A stretch of 58,428 bases of DNA from an uncultured bacterium. Lineage in GTDB: Bacteria; Cyanobacteriota; Vampirovibrionia; Gastranaerophilales; Gastranaerophilaceae. A program made the translations under genes and the position numbers. Of this stretch, positions 7,454 through 16,699 are shown in pieces. The stretch is taken from the NCBI GenBank assembly GCA_902775025.1, contig CACYKP010000019.1:1-58428 (forward strand), written 5' to 3'. Position 1 is the first letter of the stretch. Each line of letters begins with the position of its first letter. The notes beneath the pieces were generated by a model that saw nothing but the letters and a program-made list of their open reading frames with translations, was not told where the DNA came from and searched no databases.

Positions 7454-8581
7454 ATGAAAAAAGTTTTTATTATTACAGGTGAATACTCAGGTGATATTCA
7501 CGGCGGAAAAGTTGCAGAACTTTTAAAAGAAAAGATATCAGATATCCAAATAGAAGGTATTGGCGGAGAAAATCTTAAAAATACAGGTGTAAAGTTGTTT
7601 TGCGATCATTCTAAAATGGCAGGTTTTGGACTAAGTATTAAAATGATTATTGACCATCTAAGCCTTGAAAAAAGAGTTTGCAATTATATTCTTAACGAAT
7701 ACAAACCGGACTTGGTTTTGTGCATAGACTACGGGACATTTAATTTAAGAGTAGCAAAAAGACTTAAAGGACATGGAATAAAAGTATTTCATTATATTCC
7801 GCCTCAAGTTTGGGCAAGCAGAAAATGGCGTATTAAAGGCATAAAAAAATACGTTGATAAAGTATTATGTATTTTTCCATTTGAAGAAGAAATGTACAAA
7901 AAATATGGGATAGATGTTCATTACTGCGGACACCCGCTAATTAAGCAGTTGCCTCAAAAAGCTGACAGAGAGGAATTTTTTACAAGACACGGACTTGATA
8001 TAAATAGACCATTAGTCTCAATATTTCCCGGTTCAAGACCTTTAGAGCTTAAATATCTTGCAAATACATTAATTGGCGGTGCAAAAATGTTACAAAAAAA
8101 ACATCCTGAACTTCAGTTTTGTATATCACATGCACCAAGTTTAAGCGATAACATATTTGATAAATATGTTAAAGATACTGATTTTAAAGTTATTAGAGGT
8201 GAAAATCAGGCTCTGTTAAGTGTTTCGGATTCCCTTATACTTGCATCAGGAACGGTAGCTTTGGAAGCATCTTTGTATCAAGTACCAATGATTATAGGGT
8301 ATGGCGGACCTTGGATAATTTATTTGGCTTATTTATTGTTTAGGTGCATAAAGAAAGTATCTCTGCCAAATATTGTAACGGGTGAAGACATTGTTCCGGA
8401 ACTTATTCAGACAAAATTTACAAAAGAAAATATTTGCTATGAAACAGAAAAACTTTTGTATGATAAGAAATATAGAGAAGAAACAATTGAAAAGCTGGGA
8501 CATGTAAGAACGAAGTTGTCTGATAAATACTCAGCAGAAGAAGTTGCAAATTGCATTACTGAAGAATTACAACAACAATAA
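7454..8581 (+). CDS. lpxB: Lipid-A-disaccharide synthase
   Basis: 375 residues, full length for LpxB, a GT19 membrane-associated glycosyltransferase that joins lipid X to UDP-diacylglucosamine. Typical blocks: ITGEYSGDIHGGK at the N-terminus, CIDYGTFNLRVAK, PPQVWASRKWRIK, FPFEEEMYKKYG, GHPL, IFPGSRPLELK, and SGTVALEAS ... VSLPNIVTGEDIVPELIQ. No gap is seen. Its Shine-Dalgarno sequence (GGGTGAGGGG) is the end of a dispersed repeat element. It lies downstream of the broken lpxI. Confidence 0.96.
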   Translation: MKKVFIITGEYSGDIHGGKVAELLKEKISDIQIEGIGGENLKNTGVKLFCDHSKMAGFGLSIKMIIDHLSLEKRVCNYILNEYKPDLVLCIDYGTFNLRVAKRLKGHGIKVFHYIPPQVWASRKWRIKGIKKYVDKVLCIFPFEEEMYKKYGIDVHYCGHPLIKQLPQKADREEFFTRHGLDINRPLVSIFPGSRPLELKYLANTLIGGAKMLQKKHPELQFCISHAPSLSDNIFDKYVKDTDFKVIRGENQALLSVSDSLILASGTVALEASLYQVPMIIGYGGPWIIYLAYLLFRCIKKVSLPNIVTGEDIVPELIQTKFTKENICYETEKLLYDKKYREETIEKLGHVRTKLSDKYSAEEVANCITEELQQQ

Positions 8582-8614
8582 TAATTTTATAGACCTATTT
8601 TTAATAAAGAGAAA

Positions 8615-8640
8615 CCCCGAGAATTTTCTCGGGGATTTGA
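8615..8640. terminator. Terminator hairpin between lpxB and the orphan promoter
   Basis: CCCCGAGAA / TTCTCGGGG stem. It would end lpxB transcripts and also any short minus-strand RNA from the promoter motif at 8671. Confidence 0.65.
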
Positions 8641-8670
8641 ATTTTCTACAACCTTATCTAACCTTACATA

Positions 8671-8701
8671 TATATAAAGTATTTTGTGAGTTAAAAATTG
8701 C
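8671..8701 (-). promoter_or_regulatory. Orphan GCAATT-N16-CTTTATATA motif
   Basis: GCAATT (8696-8701), 16 bases, CTTTATATA (8671-8679) on the minus strand. It points to the 3' end of lpxB with no minus-strand gene ahead, only a hairpin 36 bases on. The flanking ACCTTATCTAACCTTACAT resembles the leader of the gene at 4879-5394. Confidence 0.55.
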
Positions 8702-8729
8702 CTTTTACTAAATTATTTATTACAAAATC

Positions 8730-9296
8730 TTAAAAATGTTTCATTATTTCTTTTTTTGCGCAGTCAAACATTGAATTAACTAGCTCAGAATTAGCATAAA
8801 TATTCATACCGGCACTTTCTAAAGCCTGTCTCATTCTTGTTTCCCAAATTGAATACAATTCTTCTATAGGCATATTAAGTGTTTTTCCTATCAAATGCAT
8901 TTCTTTAAAATCAATAGGTAACGGAAGAGCTCCCCTCAATATATCAACCATATCGAGTCGTTTTTTTCTCGGAAAGGATTTTAAAAAAGAAACAACCGAC
9001 ATCCTGTTTTCTTTTAAATAATTTTTTATTGTTTCAATACTTTCATCGATCAATATAGGTTCTTGAGGTATTTTATATTCTTGAAATTCTTCAGGCTCAA
9101 TTTCCATAACAGTAGCAATACGCTCTATAGTAGTACCTCTGGTTGAGAAAGAAACTGTTTCATCAATAAGATTATAAACATAAGATAAAGTAACACCTAT
9201 CATTTCTGCAAAATCACGCTTATGCAGAGCATTTTTGTCTAAAAAATCAGCAACTTTTTCTGAACTTTTTTGGGGTATTATTTGTTTAGTTTTCAT
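8730..9296 (-). CDS. Helix-turn-helix regulator, Cro/C1 type
   Basis: 188 residues from ATG 9296, chosen because AGAGAGGA lies 6-7 bases upstream; the longer frame to 9362 lacks a binding site. Residues ~15-70 form an XRE-like HTH (RDFAEMIGVTLSYVYNLIDE ... IERIATVMEIEPEEF). The rest carries two further helical segments (SVVSFLKSFPRKKRLDMVDILRG; a C-terminal helical tail). Target unknown. It is divergent from recF. Confidence 0.75.
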   Translation of the reverse strand: MKTKQIIPQKSSEKVADFLDKNALHKRDFAEMIGVTLSYVYNLIDETVSFSTRGTTIERIATVMEIEPEEFQEYKIPQEPILIDESIETIKNYLKENRMSVVSFLKSFPRKKRLDMVDILRGALPLPIDFKEMHLIGKTLNMPIEELYSIWETRMRQALESAGMNIYANSELVNSMFDCAKKEIMKHF

Positions 9297-9433
9297 TTTT
9301 TTTCCTCTCTTTTTAATTAGGATTTGTACAATTCTAAAATAATAGATTGATATAATTTTCATAACCCCATATTTTCTGTCCGACAGATTAATTAGTGAAT
9401 AAAGTAAAATCAGAATTATGATATAATTATCTT

Positions 9434-10516
9434 ATGAAGATTAAGAGATTAGGGCTTAAAAATTACAGAAATTGCGAAAATACTGAGTTAGATTTTCCTA
9501 CAAAAAAAACTCTTGTTATCGGCAAGAATGCTCAAGGTAAAACAAATATTTTGGAAAGTATTTATTTTCTATCAGACCTAAAAAGCCCAAGAACTTCTAC
9601 TATTTCAGATTTAATTCAGTTCAACAAGCAACAATTTGAGATTAGTGCAGAGGTAAACAAAAATGATACTGATATTGAACTTGATTACTTATACACTCAG
9701 GAAAAAAAGCGTGAATTAAAAATTAACAAAGTTAAAACCTCGCCAAAAGACTTTAAGCTTGTGGTAAAAACAGTACTTTTTTCAACAAAAGATTTGCTTC
9801 TTTTAAGAGGAACTCCGGAAGACAGAAGGAATTGGCTTGATAGAGCCATATCTCAAATTTACCCTGCTTATGATGAAAGACTTTCAAAGTATGACAAAAT
9901 AAGAATACAAAAGAATAACCTTTTAAAACAGGAGGTTATAGACGAAGCTCTATATGATATTTATAATGAACAACTCGTTATCACGGGAGCAAATATAATA
10001 TTCCTTCGTAAAAAATTTTTAAAAGAGATAGAAAAAATTGCAGCTGAAAAACATCACACAATAAGCGAAACAGAAGAATTTTCGCTTAATTACACTTGCC
10101 CAAAAGATGAAGTTGAAGAAATATCAGAATACTTAAAACAGGAGTTATACGAACGCAGAAAGGAAGAATTTGCACGCAGACAGTCTTGCGTCGGACCGCA
10201 TAGAGATGATATTGAGTTTAAGATTAACGGAGCCGATGCAACAAAATTTGCTTCCCAAGGACAGCAGAGAACACTAGTTCTGTCGCTTAAGCTGTCCGAA
10301 TTAGAGATTATAAAGGAAAAAACAGGGTACTATCCGATTTTGCTTTTAGATGATGTTCTTGCTGAGCTTGATGATATTAGGCAAAATTATCTTTTAAAAT
10401 CAATAGATGAAAATACTCAAACAATAATAACCTCCGTTGATACATTATTGTTTGAACAAGATTTTCTAAAGGATGTTACAATATATAATATAGAAAATGG
10501 GAATATAAAAGATTAG
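9434..10516 (+). CDS. recF: DNA replication and repair protein RecF
   Basis: 360 residues, normal for RecF, which loads RecA at gaps with RecO and RecR. The Walker A motif is GKNAQGKTN (~residue 30). The middle has FSTKDLLLLRGTPEDRRNWLD; the signature is SQGQQRT and Walker B is ILLLDDVLAELD near the C-terminus. No gap is seen. It is followed after 9 bases by galE, so cotranscription is likely. Confidence 0.96.
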   Translation: MKIKRLGLKNYRNCENTELDFPTKKTLVIGKNAQGKTNILESIYFLSDLKSPRTSTISDLIQFNKQQFEISAEVNKNDTDIELDYLYTQEKKRELKINKVKTSPKDFKLVVKTVLFSTKDLLLLRGTPEDRRNWLDRAISQIYPAYDERLSKYDKIRIQKNNLLKQEVIDEALYDIYNEQLVITGANIIFLRKKFLKEIEKIAAEKHHTISETEEFSLNYTCPKDEVEEISEYLKQELYERRKEEFARRQSCVGPHRDDIEFKINGADATKFASQGQQRTLVLSLKLSELEIIKEKTGYYPILLLDDVLAELDDIRQNYLLKSIDENTQTIITSVDTLLFEQDFLKDVTIYNIENGNIKD

Positions 10517-10525
10517 AGGTAATAA

Positions 10526-11509
10526 ATGATATTAGTTACTGGCGGAGCAGGGTACATAGGAAGCCATTTGGTTATGGCATTGTTGGAAAAAGGTGAAAAC
10601 GTTATTGTTTTTGACAGTTTAGAACTTGGACATATCGAAACAATAGAAACGCTAAAACAATACGGAACTCTTAAATTCATAAAAGGAAATCTTAAAAACC
10701 TTGATGATATTAGAGGTGTGTTTATGTCAAATAAAGACATTGACTCTGTTGTCCACTTTGCAGCGTATTCACAGGTTGCAGAAAGTGTAAAAAATCCGCA
10801 AAAGTATTATTACAATAATGTTTATGGAACATTAAATCTACTTAATGCAATGCTTGAATTTGGAGTTAAAAAGATTGTATTTTCTTCTACTGCCGCAACT
10901 TATGGTGAACCGGTTTATACACCAATTGATGAGAAGCACCCGCAAAATCCGATAAATCCTTATGGCAATTCTAAACTAATGATAGAACGCATTATGGACG
11001 ACTATGACAGAGCTTACGGACTAAAATCAGTAAGACTCAGATATTTTAACGTAGCAGGAGCAGATTCAAAATCAAGAATAGGCGAATGGCACGAGCCTGA
11101 AACACACCTTATTCCAAACGTATTAAAAGCTACGAAAGACAAATCGTTTAAGATGTTTGGGACAGATTATGATACAGTTGACGGAACTTGCGTAAGAGAT
11201 TATATAAATGTGGAAGATTTAGCTAAGGCTCATATTTTAGCTTTGGAATACTTGAAAAATGGCAGTGAAACAAACTATTTTAATCTTGGTACAAAAACCG
11301 GCAATAGTGTAAAGGAAGTTTTTGCAGTCTGCGAAGAAGTAAAAGGTTCTAAAATTCCTTTAGAGATTTGCCCCAGACGAGAAGGAGATCCTGCAACACT
11401 AGTTGCAGATAATTCTAAAGCAAAAGAGGAACTGAATTGGACTCCTGTTAACGATTTAAAATATAGTGTTAAAACAGCTTTTGAGTGGGAAAAGGTTTTA
11501 AATAAATAG
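10526..11509 (+). CDS. galE: UDP-glucose 4-epimerase
   Basis: 327 residues, standard GalE length. Rossmann motif GGAGYIGSH at residues 6-14; catalytic SSTAATYG and YxxxK (YGNSKLMIE); RLRYFNVAGAD; VRDYINVEDLAKAHILAL. It interconverts UDP-glucose and UDP-galactose using bound NAD, supplying sugars for surface polymers. It lies between recF and a small unknown gene, all on the plus strand. Confidence 0.96.
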   Translation: MILVTGGAGYIGSHLVMALLEKGENVIVFDSLELGHIETIETLKQYGTLKFIKGNLKNLDDIRGVFMSNKDIDSVVHFAAYSQVAESVKNPQKYYYNNVYGTLNLLNAMLEFGVKKIVFSSTAATYGEPVYTPIDEKHPQNPINPYGNSKLMIERIMDDYDRAYGLKSVRLRYFNVAGADSKSRIGEWHEPETHLIPNVLKATKDKSFKMFGTDYDTVDGTCVRDYINVEDLAKAHILALEYLKNGSETNYFNLGTKTGNSVKEVFAVCEEVKGSKIPLEICPRREGDPATLVADNSKAKEELNWTPVNDLKYSVKTAFEWEKVLNK

Positions 11510-11522
11510 ATAGAGGATAATT

Positions 11523-11900
11523 ATGCATATCGAAAAAATTAACAACACAAATTTTATGGCAGGAGAAGTCAATTTACGAAGGCTTAATCCTGATAATATA
11601 ATTAACTACGATAAAATAAAAAAACTGGCTGAAGATACAAAACTTGATTTTTACATACAAAAAAATCAAGAATCAAAGTACCTTCCTTGCGAAAATTCAT
11701 TTATTGTTACAGTAAAAAAAGAGGAAAATAAATTTCCAACGCCAAGGTATGGCATGGGCTGCGCAATCGTAAGTAAAACTGCTACAAAAGAAAAGTTATC
11801 TGAAAAAATATATAATGCCATAACAGATGCCATGAAGAGACTTAATAATAAAATACTTAATAAAACAGGAAAAGAAGCAGATTTTATAAAATTTATTTAA
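11523..11900 (+). CDS. Small unknown protein with the PxN...F N-terminal peptide
   Basis: 125 residues starting MHIEKINNTNFMAGEVNLRR. I recognise no family. The N-terminus shares a short pattern (I-x-x-x-N ... F-x-[AG]) with the proteins encoded at 33377-33898 and 44631. The rest is lysine-rich and soluble, ending in a helical segment (EKLSEKIYNAITDAMKRL). It is the last gene of a likely recF-galE run and ends at a strong bidirectional terminator. Confidence 0.7.
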   Translation: MHIEKINNTNFMAGEVNLRRLNPDNIINYDKIKKLAEDTKLDFYIQKNQESKYLPCENSFIVTVKKEENKFPTPRYGMGCAIVSKTATKEKLSEKIYNAITDAMKRLNNKILNKTGKEADFIKFI

Positions 11901-11940
11901 AAAAAAAACGGTTTGAAAAATTTTTTCAAACCGTTTTTTA
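11901..11940. terminator. Bidirectional terminator
   Basis: AAAAAACGGTTTGAAAAA pairs with TTTTTTCAAACCGTTTTTT between two convergent genes. The A and T runs allow termination in both directions. Confidence 0.9.
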
Positions 11941-11949
11941 TCTATATTA

Positions 11950-13491
11950 CTATCCCTCTTGTTTTTTCAAAGTTGGGAATGCAATTACATCACGGATTGT
12001 AGGTGAGTTTGTAAGAAGCATTACAAGTCTATCAATACCCATACCCATACCGCCTGTAGGTGCAAGACCGTATTCAAGAGCATTGATGTAATCTTCATCA
12101 ATAGACATAGCTTCTTCATCACCGTTAGCCTTTGCTAACGCCTGTGCTTCAAATCTATGTCTTTGGTCAATCGGGTCTGTTAATTCAGAGAAAGCATTAG
12201 CAATTTCCCACCCGTTAACGCGAGTTTCAAATCTTTCTGTTAATCTGTCATTATCTCTGTGAACTTTTGCAAGCGGTGAAATCTCACGAGGATAATCAAT
12301 AATATGAACGGGTTGAATAAGGCTTGGTTCAACTTTTTCTTCAAAAACAGCTTCAACGATTTGTCCCCAATTCATTTGTTCATCAACTTCAACGTGCAAT
12401 TCTTTTGCTTTATCATAAGCTTCTTTTGCGGTATAGAATTCACCGAAGTCAATTCCTGTTTTTTCTTTAATTCCGCCTAACATAGTCTTTCTATCCCACG
12501 GAGGAGTTAAATCAATTAAGTTATCACCGTATTGAACCTTAGTTGTTCCCAACACCTCTTGAGCCACATAGGCTACAAGGTTTTCAGTGAGTGTCATCAT
12601 CTCATTATAATCAACAAATGATTGATAAAGCTCAATCATAGTAAACTCAGGATTATGACGAGTATCTATACCTTCATTTCTGAAACATCTTGATAATTCA
12701 AAAATCTTATCATTCAAACCGCCTACCATGAGTCTTTTTAAGTGCAACTCAGGAGCAATTCTTAATGTTAAATCCATATCAAGAGCGTTATGATGAGTAA
12801 TAAACGGTCTTGCGTTCGCACCTGATGCCTGAGTATGAAGCATAGGAGTTTCAACTTCTATAAAACCTTGTTTGAATAAGTATTCACGAACTTTTTGTAT
12901 AATTAAACTTCTTTTTCTTAAAGTATCACGAGTTGATTCATTTACGATTAGGTCCAAATATCTTTGACGATATTTAGTTTCTGTATCAGACATTGTGTGG
13001 TGGCTTTTAATCTGTTCTAACTTTTCTTCACTTATTTGTTTGTTAGGAAGCGGAAGAAGTGATTTAGAAAGCATTTTAAATTCTGTTGCTTTTATTGATA
13101 ATTCACCTCTTGGTGTTCTTCTTATTGTTCCTGTAAACCCTAAAATGTCTCCTATATCGACAAGTTTAAGAGTTTTAACCATATCAGGGTCCATATTTTC
13201 TTTGTGTGAAAAGATTTGGATTTTTCCTGTTGTATCCATAAGGTCAATAAACATGCCGGTATTTCTTATCGCCATAACCCTTCCTGCGACAGAATATTTA
13301 TCTTGAGTTTCTTCGCCTGCAGGTAAATCTTTGTACTTTTCTTGAAGCTCAGCAGCGTATGCATTTCTATCAAATACATAAGGATAAGGATTAATCCCTT
13401 TATCTGCAAGCTCAGTAAGCTTCTGTATTCTGGTTTGTCTAATCTGCTCTTTTGCAGAATTAATATGTTTAGCTTGTTCTTGTTCTGTCAT
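11950..13491 (-). CDS. lysS: Lysyl-tRNA synthetase, class II
   Basis: 513 residues, full length. The N-terminal OB-fold anticodon-binding domain covers about residues 55-165. The class II catalytic core follows: motif 2 FRNEGIDTRHNPEFT and motif 3 GMGMGIDRLVMLL near the C-terminus. It charges tRNA-Lys in the cytoplasm. It appears monocistronic, and no gap in conserved blocks is seen, in contrast to gltX in this window. Confidence 0.97.
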   Translation of the reverse strand: MTEQEQAKHINSAKEQIRQTRIQKLTELADKGINPYPYVFDRNAYAAELQEKYKDLPAGEETQDKYSVAGRVMAIRNTGMFIDLMDTTGKIQIFSHKENMDPDMVKTLKLVDIGDILGFTGTIRRTPRGELSIKATEFKMLSKSLLPLPNKQISEEKLEQIKSHHTMSDTETKYRQRYLDLIVNESTRDTLRKRSLIIQKVREYLFKQGFIEVETPMLHTQASGANARPFITHHNALDMDLTLRIAPELHLKRLMVGGLNDKIFELSRCFRNEGIDTRHNPEFTMIELYQSFVDYNEMMTLTENLVAYVAQEVLGTTKVQYGDNLIDLTPPWDRKTMLGGIKEKTGIDFGEFYTAKEAYDKAKELHVEVDEQMNWGQIVEAVFEEKVEPSLIQPVHIIDYPREISPLAKVHRDNDRLTERFETRVNGWEIANAFSELTDPIDQRHRFEAQALAKANGDEEAMSIDEDYINALEYGLAPTGGMGMGIDRLVMLLTNSPTIRDVIAFPTLKKQEG

Positions 13492-13569
13492 TATTTTTTC
13501 CTCTTTTTAAAAATTTTCTCTATATTGGCATGGTAACATAAACATATTTATGTTACTATTTAAAATGTT

Positions 13570-13926
13570 ATGAAGATTTTACCATTTACCAATAGTATAA
13601 AAGCAGATGTAGTATCGTCAGGAGCCAGAATAAAAAGAGCTTCTGTTTATGGTTATAAAGTCGCAACAAGAACTGCTCAAATATATAAGCAAAATGATGC
13701 AATGCGTATGTTAAATGTTGCACGATGTGTGAGTTCAAAAGTGATAAACGGAGCTACATTAAAAGAGTTACCGTATTTTGGAGGAGCAATCGGCTTAATC
13801 CTGCCGATTCCGTTTGCAAGTGTTATATTAATGGGAATCGGATTTTTGGCGCGTTTTATATCCGGTGGTGCCGATAACCTATACAAGCATCAAAATAAAG
13901 CTCATACAAATATTCCCATAGATTAA
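13570..13926 (+). CDS. Small protein with one hydrophobic segment, unknown function
   Basis: 118 residues. A hydrophobic stretch (residues ~72-98, GGAIGLILPIPFASVILMGIG) could span the membrane or form a hairpin in it. The first 65 residues are basic and helical. No family recognised. No clear binding site precedes the ATG. Convergent with the response-regulator cluster. Confidence 0.6.
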   Translation: MKILPFTNSIKADVVSSGARIKRASVYGYKVATRTAQIYKQNDAMRMLNVARCVSSKVINGATLKELPYFGGAIGLILPIPFASVILMGIGFLARFISGGADNLYKHQNKAHTNIPID

Positions 13927-13940
13927 ATAAAAGTATAAAT

Positions 13941-14324
13941 TTATTTTATTAAATTTTTATATATATCTTTAGATGCAGTTGCGTCTTGTTTACGGATATA
14001 ATTAACTCCCAGACGCTCTGCTATATGGCTGATAAATGGCGCCGCAGATACAATTATTATATTTGTCTTTTCATAAAAAGACATTCCTTTTGCCTGCTCA
14101 ACCAGCCATTCTCCTGCCGTTTTAGGCATATAATCATCTTCCATTTGTAAATCTGTTATTATATAGTCATAAGGATTTAAAATATTCTCTAAAAGTAAAT
14201 TATAAGCCTCTGTTCCTGAAGATGCAGTATGCAAAACAATGTTTTGACCCAAAATATCATTAACCATCACCGTATTAAACGTTATCCATGCCTGCTGATC
14301 ATCAACTATTAAAACTTTTTTCAT
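13941..14324 (-). CDS. Stand-alone response regulator receiver domain
   Basis: 127 residues, only a receiver domain. The acidic pocket is VDDQQ near the N-terminus, the phospho-acceptor is the Asp of IITDLQME, and the conserved Lys is in NYIRKQDA. No output domain, so it probably acts by protein contact. It is the last gene of a minus-strand cluster that starts with the histidine kinase at 15251; its start overlaps the end of the chorismate mutase gene by four bases. Confidence 0.88.
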   Translation of the reverse strand: MKKVLIVDDQQAWITFNTVMVNDILGQNIVLHTASSGTEAYNLLLENILNPYDYIITDLQMEDDYMPKTAGEWLVEQAKGMSFYEKTNIIIVSAAPFISHIAERLGVNYIRKQDATASKDIYKNLIK

Positions 14325-14671
14325 TTCCTTAAAACCTCTGCACCATCTAAGTATATAAATTCAGGTTCAAAATATTCACTACAATTCACTACAATTAAAA
14401 CCCTTAAACACTTTCTTAAACTATTCGGGACATCCAGCTCATTATAACACATCATTGGTACTTCTTTCCATTTTAAGTTTATTCTGGCATATTTAGCGGG
14501 AAAATCTGCATTCAAATCTTTTGTTAATGTAAAAATAGCATGGGATATTGAATCTATTTCAATATTGTTTTTTTCGACAATTGCTTGCAATAACTTTATA
14601 GTAGCAGCCCCAATTGCTTCCGACGTATTATCTTCTACTGTAATTGCACCTCTTATACCTCTTGTTATCAT
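14321..14671 (-). CDS. aroH: Chorismate mutase, AroH type
   Basis: 116 residues matching monofunctional AroH: the RGIRGAITVEDNT start, FPAKYARI, WKEVPMMCYNELDVPNSLRKCLRVL. It converts chorismate to prephenate for Phe/Tyr synthesis. Its embedding between a NUDIX hydrolase and a response regulator, with four-base overlaps on both sides, is unusual; no other aromatic pathway gene is nearby. Confidence 0.9.
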   Translation of the reverse strand: MITRGIRGAITVEDNTSEAIGAATIKLLQAIVEKNNIEIDSISHAIFTLTKDLNADFPAKYARINLKWKEVPMMCYNELDVPNSLRKCLRVLIVVNCSEYFEPEFIYLDGAEVLRK

Positions 14672-15276
14672 ACATTTTTCTCCTTATTATTCTCCTGTAA
14701 ATAAAATAAACCTGCTAATGTTTGAGCGGTTAAAGCGTACCCGTCTTTTTCTTTCTCTCTTAGCCAAGAATAAATATCTTCTATATTAACTAAAACTCTG
14801 TCAACAATTACGCCTCCATCACTAATAGGTTCAGCAGAAAGCTTGTATTCTTTAATATAAGCAATAGCGATTGTAACCGTTTCACTTACACAACCGGGAG
14901 AACTTGCTGTTTTGCGAGTCTTAATATCAATTTTATCTGCAACTAATCCTGCTTCTTCTAATAATTCCGCTCTTATGGCCTCTTCTATACTTTCATTTTT
15001 ACGTTCATCTCCAACCAACCCTGCGGGAACTGCTATCGAACGAATTGCAATTTGTTCAGCTTTTAAAGGCGGGCGCTCTTCTATAATAAACAAAACTTGT
15101 TTATTGTTTATTACAGGCACAATTACTACAACATCCTTAGCATTTGGTCTGTGAGCGTAAACCCAATCACTTCCGTTTCTGGATTTCGTACTTTTTAATT
15201 GAAGATATTTAGTATTACATAAAACTTTATTATCTGACAAGACATACTCCTTACTCACCATAATAAACATTTTCAT
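14668..15276 (-). CDS. NUDIX hydrolase, ADP-ribose pyrophosphatase-like
   Basis: Up to 202 residues. The NUDIX box is GLVGDERKNESIEEAIRAELLEEAG, fitting Gx5Ex7REUxEExGU with the insertion common in ADP-ribose pyrophosphatases; the downstream SSPGCVSETV also fits. The frame opens at 15276 inside the kinase gene. AAGGAG followed six bases later by a TTG codon suggests the real start may be near LSDNKV instead. It overlaps the kinase and AroH genes, implying translational coupling. Confidence 0.85.
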   Translation of the reverse strand: MKMFIMVSKEYVLSDNKVLCNTKYLQLKSTKSRNGSDWVYAHRPNAKDVVVIVPVINNKQVLFIIEERPPLKAEQIAIRSIAVPAGLVGDERKNESIEEAIRAELLEEAGLVADKIDIKTRKTASSPGCVSETVTIAIAYIKEYKLSAEPISDGGVIVDRVLVNIEDIYSWLREKEKDGYALTAQTLAGLFYLQENNKEKNV

Positions 15277-16594
15277 TCACTGCGACCGGAAGCTTTATAC
15301 AAAATTCTGTATATTCATTTTCTACACTGTCAACAGTTAAATTCCCGCCATGTGCTTTAGCTATTTGAAAAGATAAATATAATCCTAATCCTGTGCCAAT
15401 TTTTCTGAATTTTTTTGCTGCAGAATAGTACTTATTAAAAATCTTATTAATATCGGATTGTGAAATTCCTTTTCCATAATCTTTAACTTTTATTGTTATA
15501 TACTTCGGAATTTCACCAATTGTAATCTCTATAGGGGAGTTAGGTTTTCCGTATGATATAGCATTTTGAATTATATTTTTTACCACGCGTTTTAACTGGA
15601 TTCTATCAGCATAAACTCTAATATCACGAGGCAAGTTAAATTGAAAATCATTTTTTGTTTTGTCTGCAATGGGGGTCATTTCTGCTATTATTTCTTCAAT
15701 AAAGCTTTTAAGCATGATATTTTCTCTATACAGTCTAATTGTTTGACTCCTGAATTTATATGTTTCTAATACAATTTGAACCAAATCAAGCAATTCTCTG
15801 TTAGAAGATTGCATATTTTTTAATGCTATACCCTGTTTTTCTGTAACCTTACCAAAACTTCCGTTAAGGAATAATTCTAACATATTTGTTTCTGCAATAA
15901 TAGGTACTTTTAAATCATGTGTTAATGTTGCTACGAAATCTTCTTTTAAATTTTCTAATTCTTTTTGGTCGGTTATATTTCGAATAACAATAACATATCT
16001 TTTTTTCTTATCATCCATTTTGAGTTCAATACTATTTGCGATAAAATTGGAGGCTTTATCATTTAAAATTGAAATTTCTGTTTCATTTAAATCAGAAAAA
16101 TTTTTATTTTTAGGAATTGCAATATAATCAGTTAAAAAAGCACCCATTAATTTATTGCCGTTTATATTAAACCATTTACTTATTTGCGGAGTTGCTCTTA
16201 AAATCCGAAAATGTTCATCTATGATAACCAAGCCGTCTGAGAGAGAATTAATTACTGCTTCTAGTAGTTTATTTTGACGATGAAGTTCATTTTGATACTC
16301 ATCTACCATTTTTTCTCTATCATAGAGAGTTTCTATCATTCGATTTAAGCTTTCTGCTAATGGTCCGGAATTCGGAAGCTCTGCTTTCCCGATTTTTTTT
16401 GTTAAGTCGCCATATCGTACGGAATTAATCGTTTTTGTAATAGTTCCTAAATAATCATTAACTTTTAGCCATTGTCTGCTTGTTTTTCTGGCAATAACAA
16501 ATATAAATATCAATATTATAAGAACAAAAACATTCATAATATGAATAAATAATGTATTTTCTACTATAGCCGGACTAAAAAGCTCTGTATTCAT
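15251..16594 (-). CDS. Membrane sensor histidine kinase
   Basis: About 447 residues from ATG 16594, chosen for GGAAGG seven bases upstream. One N-terminal membrane segment (FIHIMNVFVLIILIFIFVIA), then a HAMP-like linker, a PAS domain (LSDGLVIIDEHFRILRATPQ), HisKA with the phospho-His in ATLTHDLKVP, and a HATPase with N box (NIIQNAISYG), G1 (DYGKGIS) and G2 (GTGLGLYLS). The short periplasmic part suggests an internal signal. Its likely partner is the receiver protein at 13941. Confidence 0.92.
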   Translation of the reverse strand: MNTELFSPAIVENTLFIHIMNVFVLIILIFIFVIARKTSRQWLKVNDYLGTITKTINSVRYGDLTKKIGKAELPNSGPLAESLNRMIETLYDREKMVDEYQNELHRQNKLLEAVINSLSDGLVIIDEHFRILRATPQISKWFNINGNKLMGAFLTDYIAIPKNKNFSDLNETEISILNDKASNFIANSIELKMDDKKKRYVIVIRNITDQKELENLKEDFVATLTHDLKVPIIAETNMLELFLNGSFGKVTEKQGIALKNMQSSNRELLDLVQIVLETYKFRSQTIRLYRENIMLKSFIEEIIAEMTPIADKTKNDFQFNLPRDIRVYADRIQLKRVVKNIIQNAISYGKPNSPIEITIGEIPKYITIKVKDYGKGISQSDINKIFNKYYSAAKKFRKIGTGLGLYLSFQIAKAHGGNLTVDSVENEYTEFCIKLPVAVNENVYYGE

Positions 16595-16699
16595 GTAACT
16601 GCCTTCCATCAGAATTTTTAAAAACGTAACAATTTAATAAAAATTATGTTACTGATAAATTTTATGGTATAATTATAACAAATAAATAAGGTAAATTAA

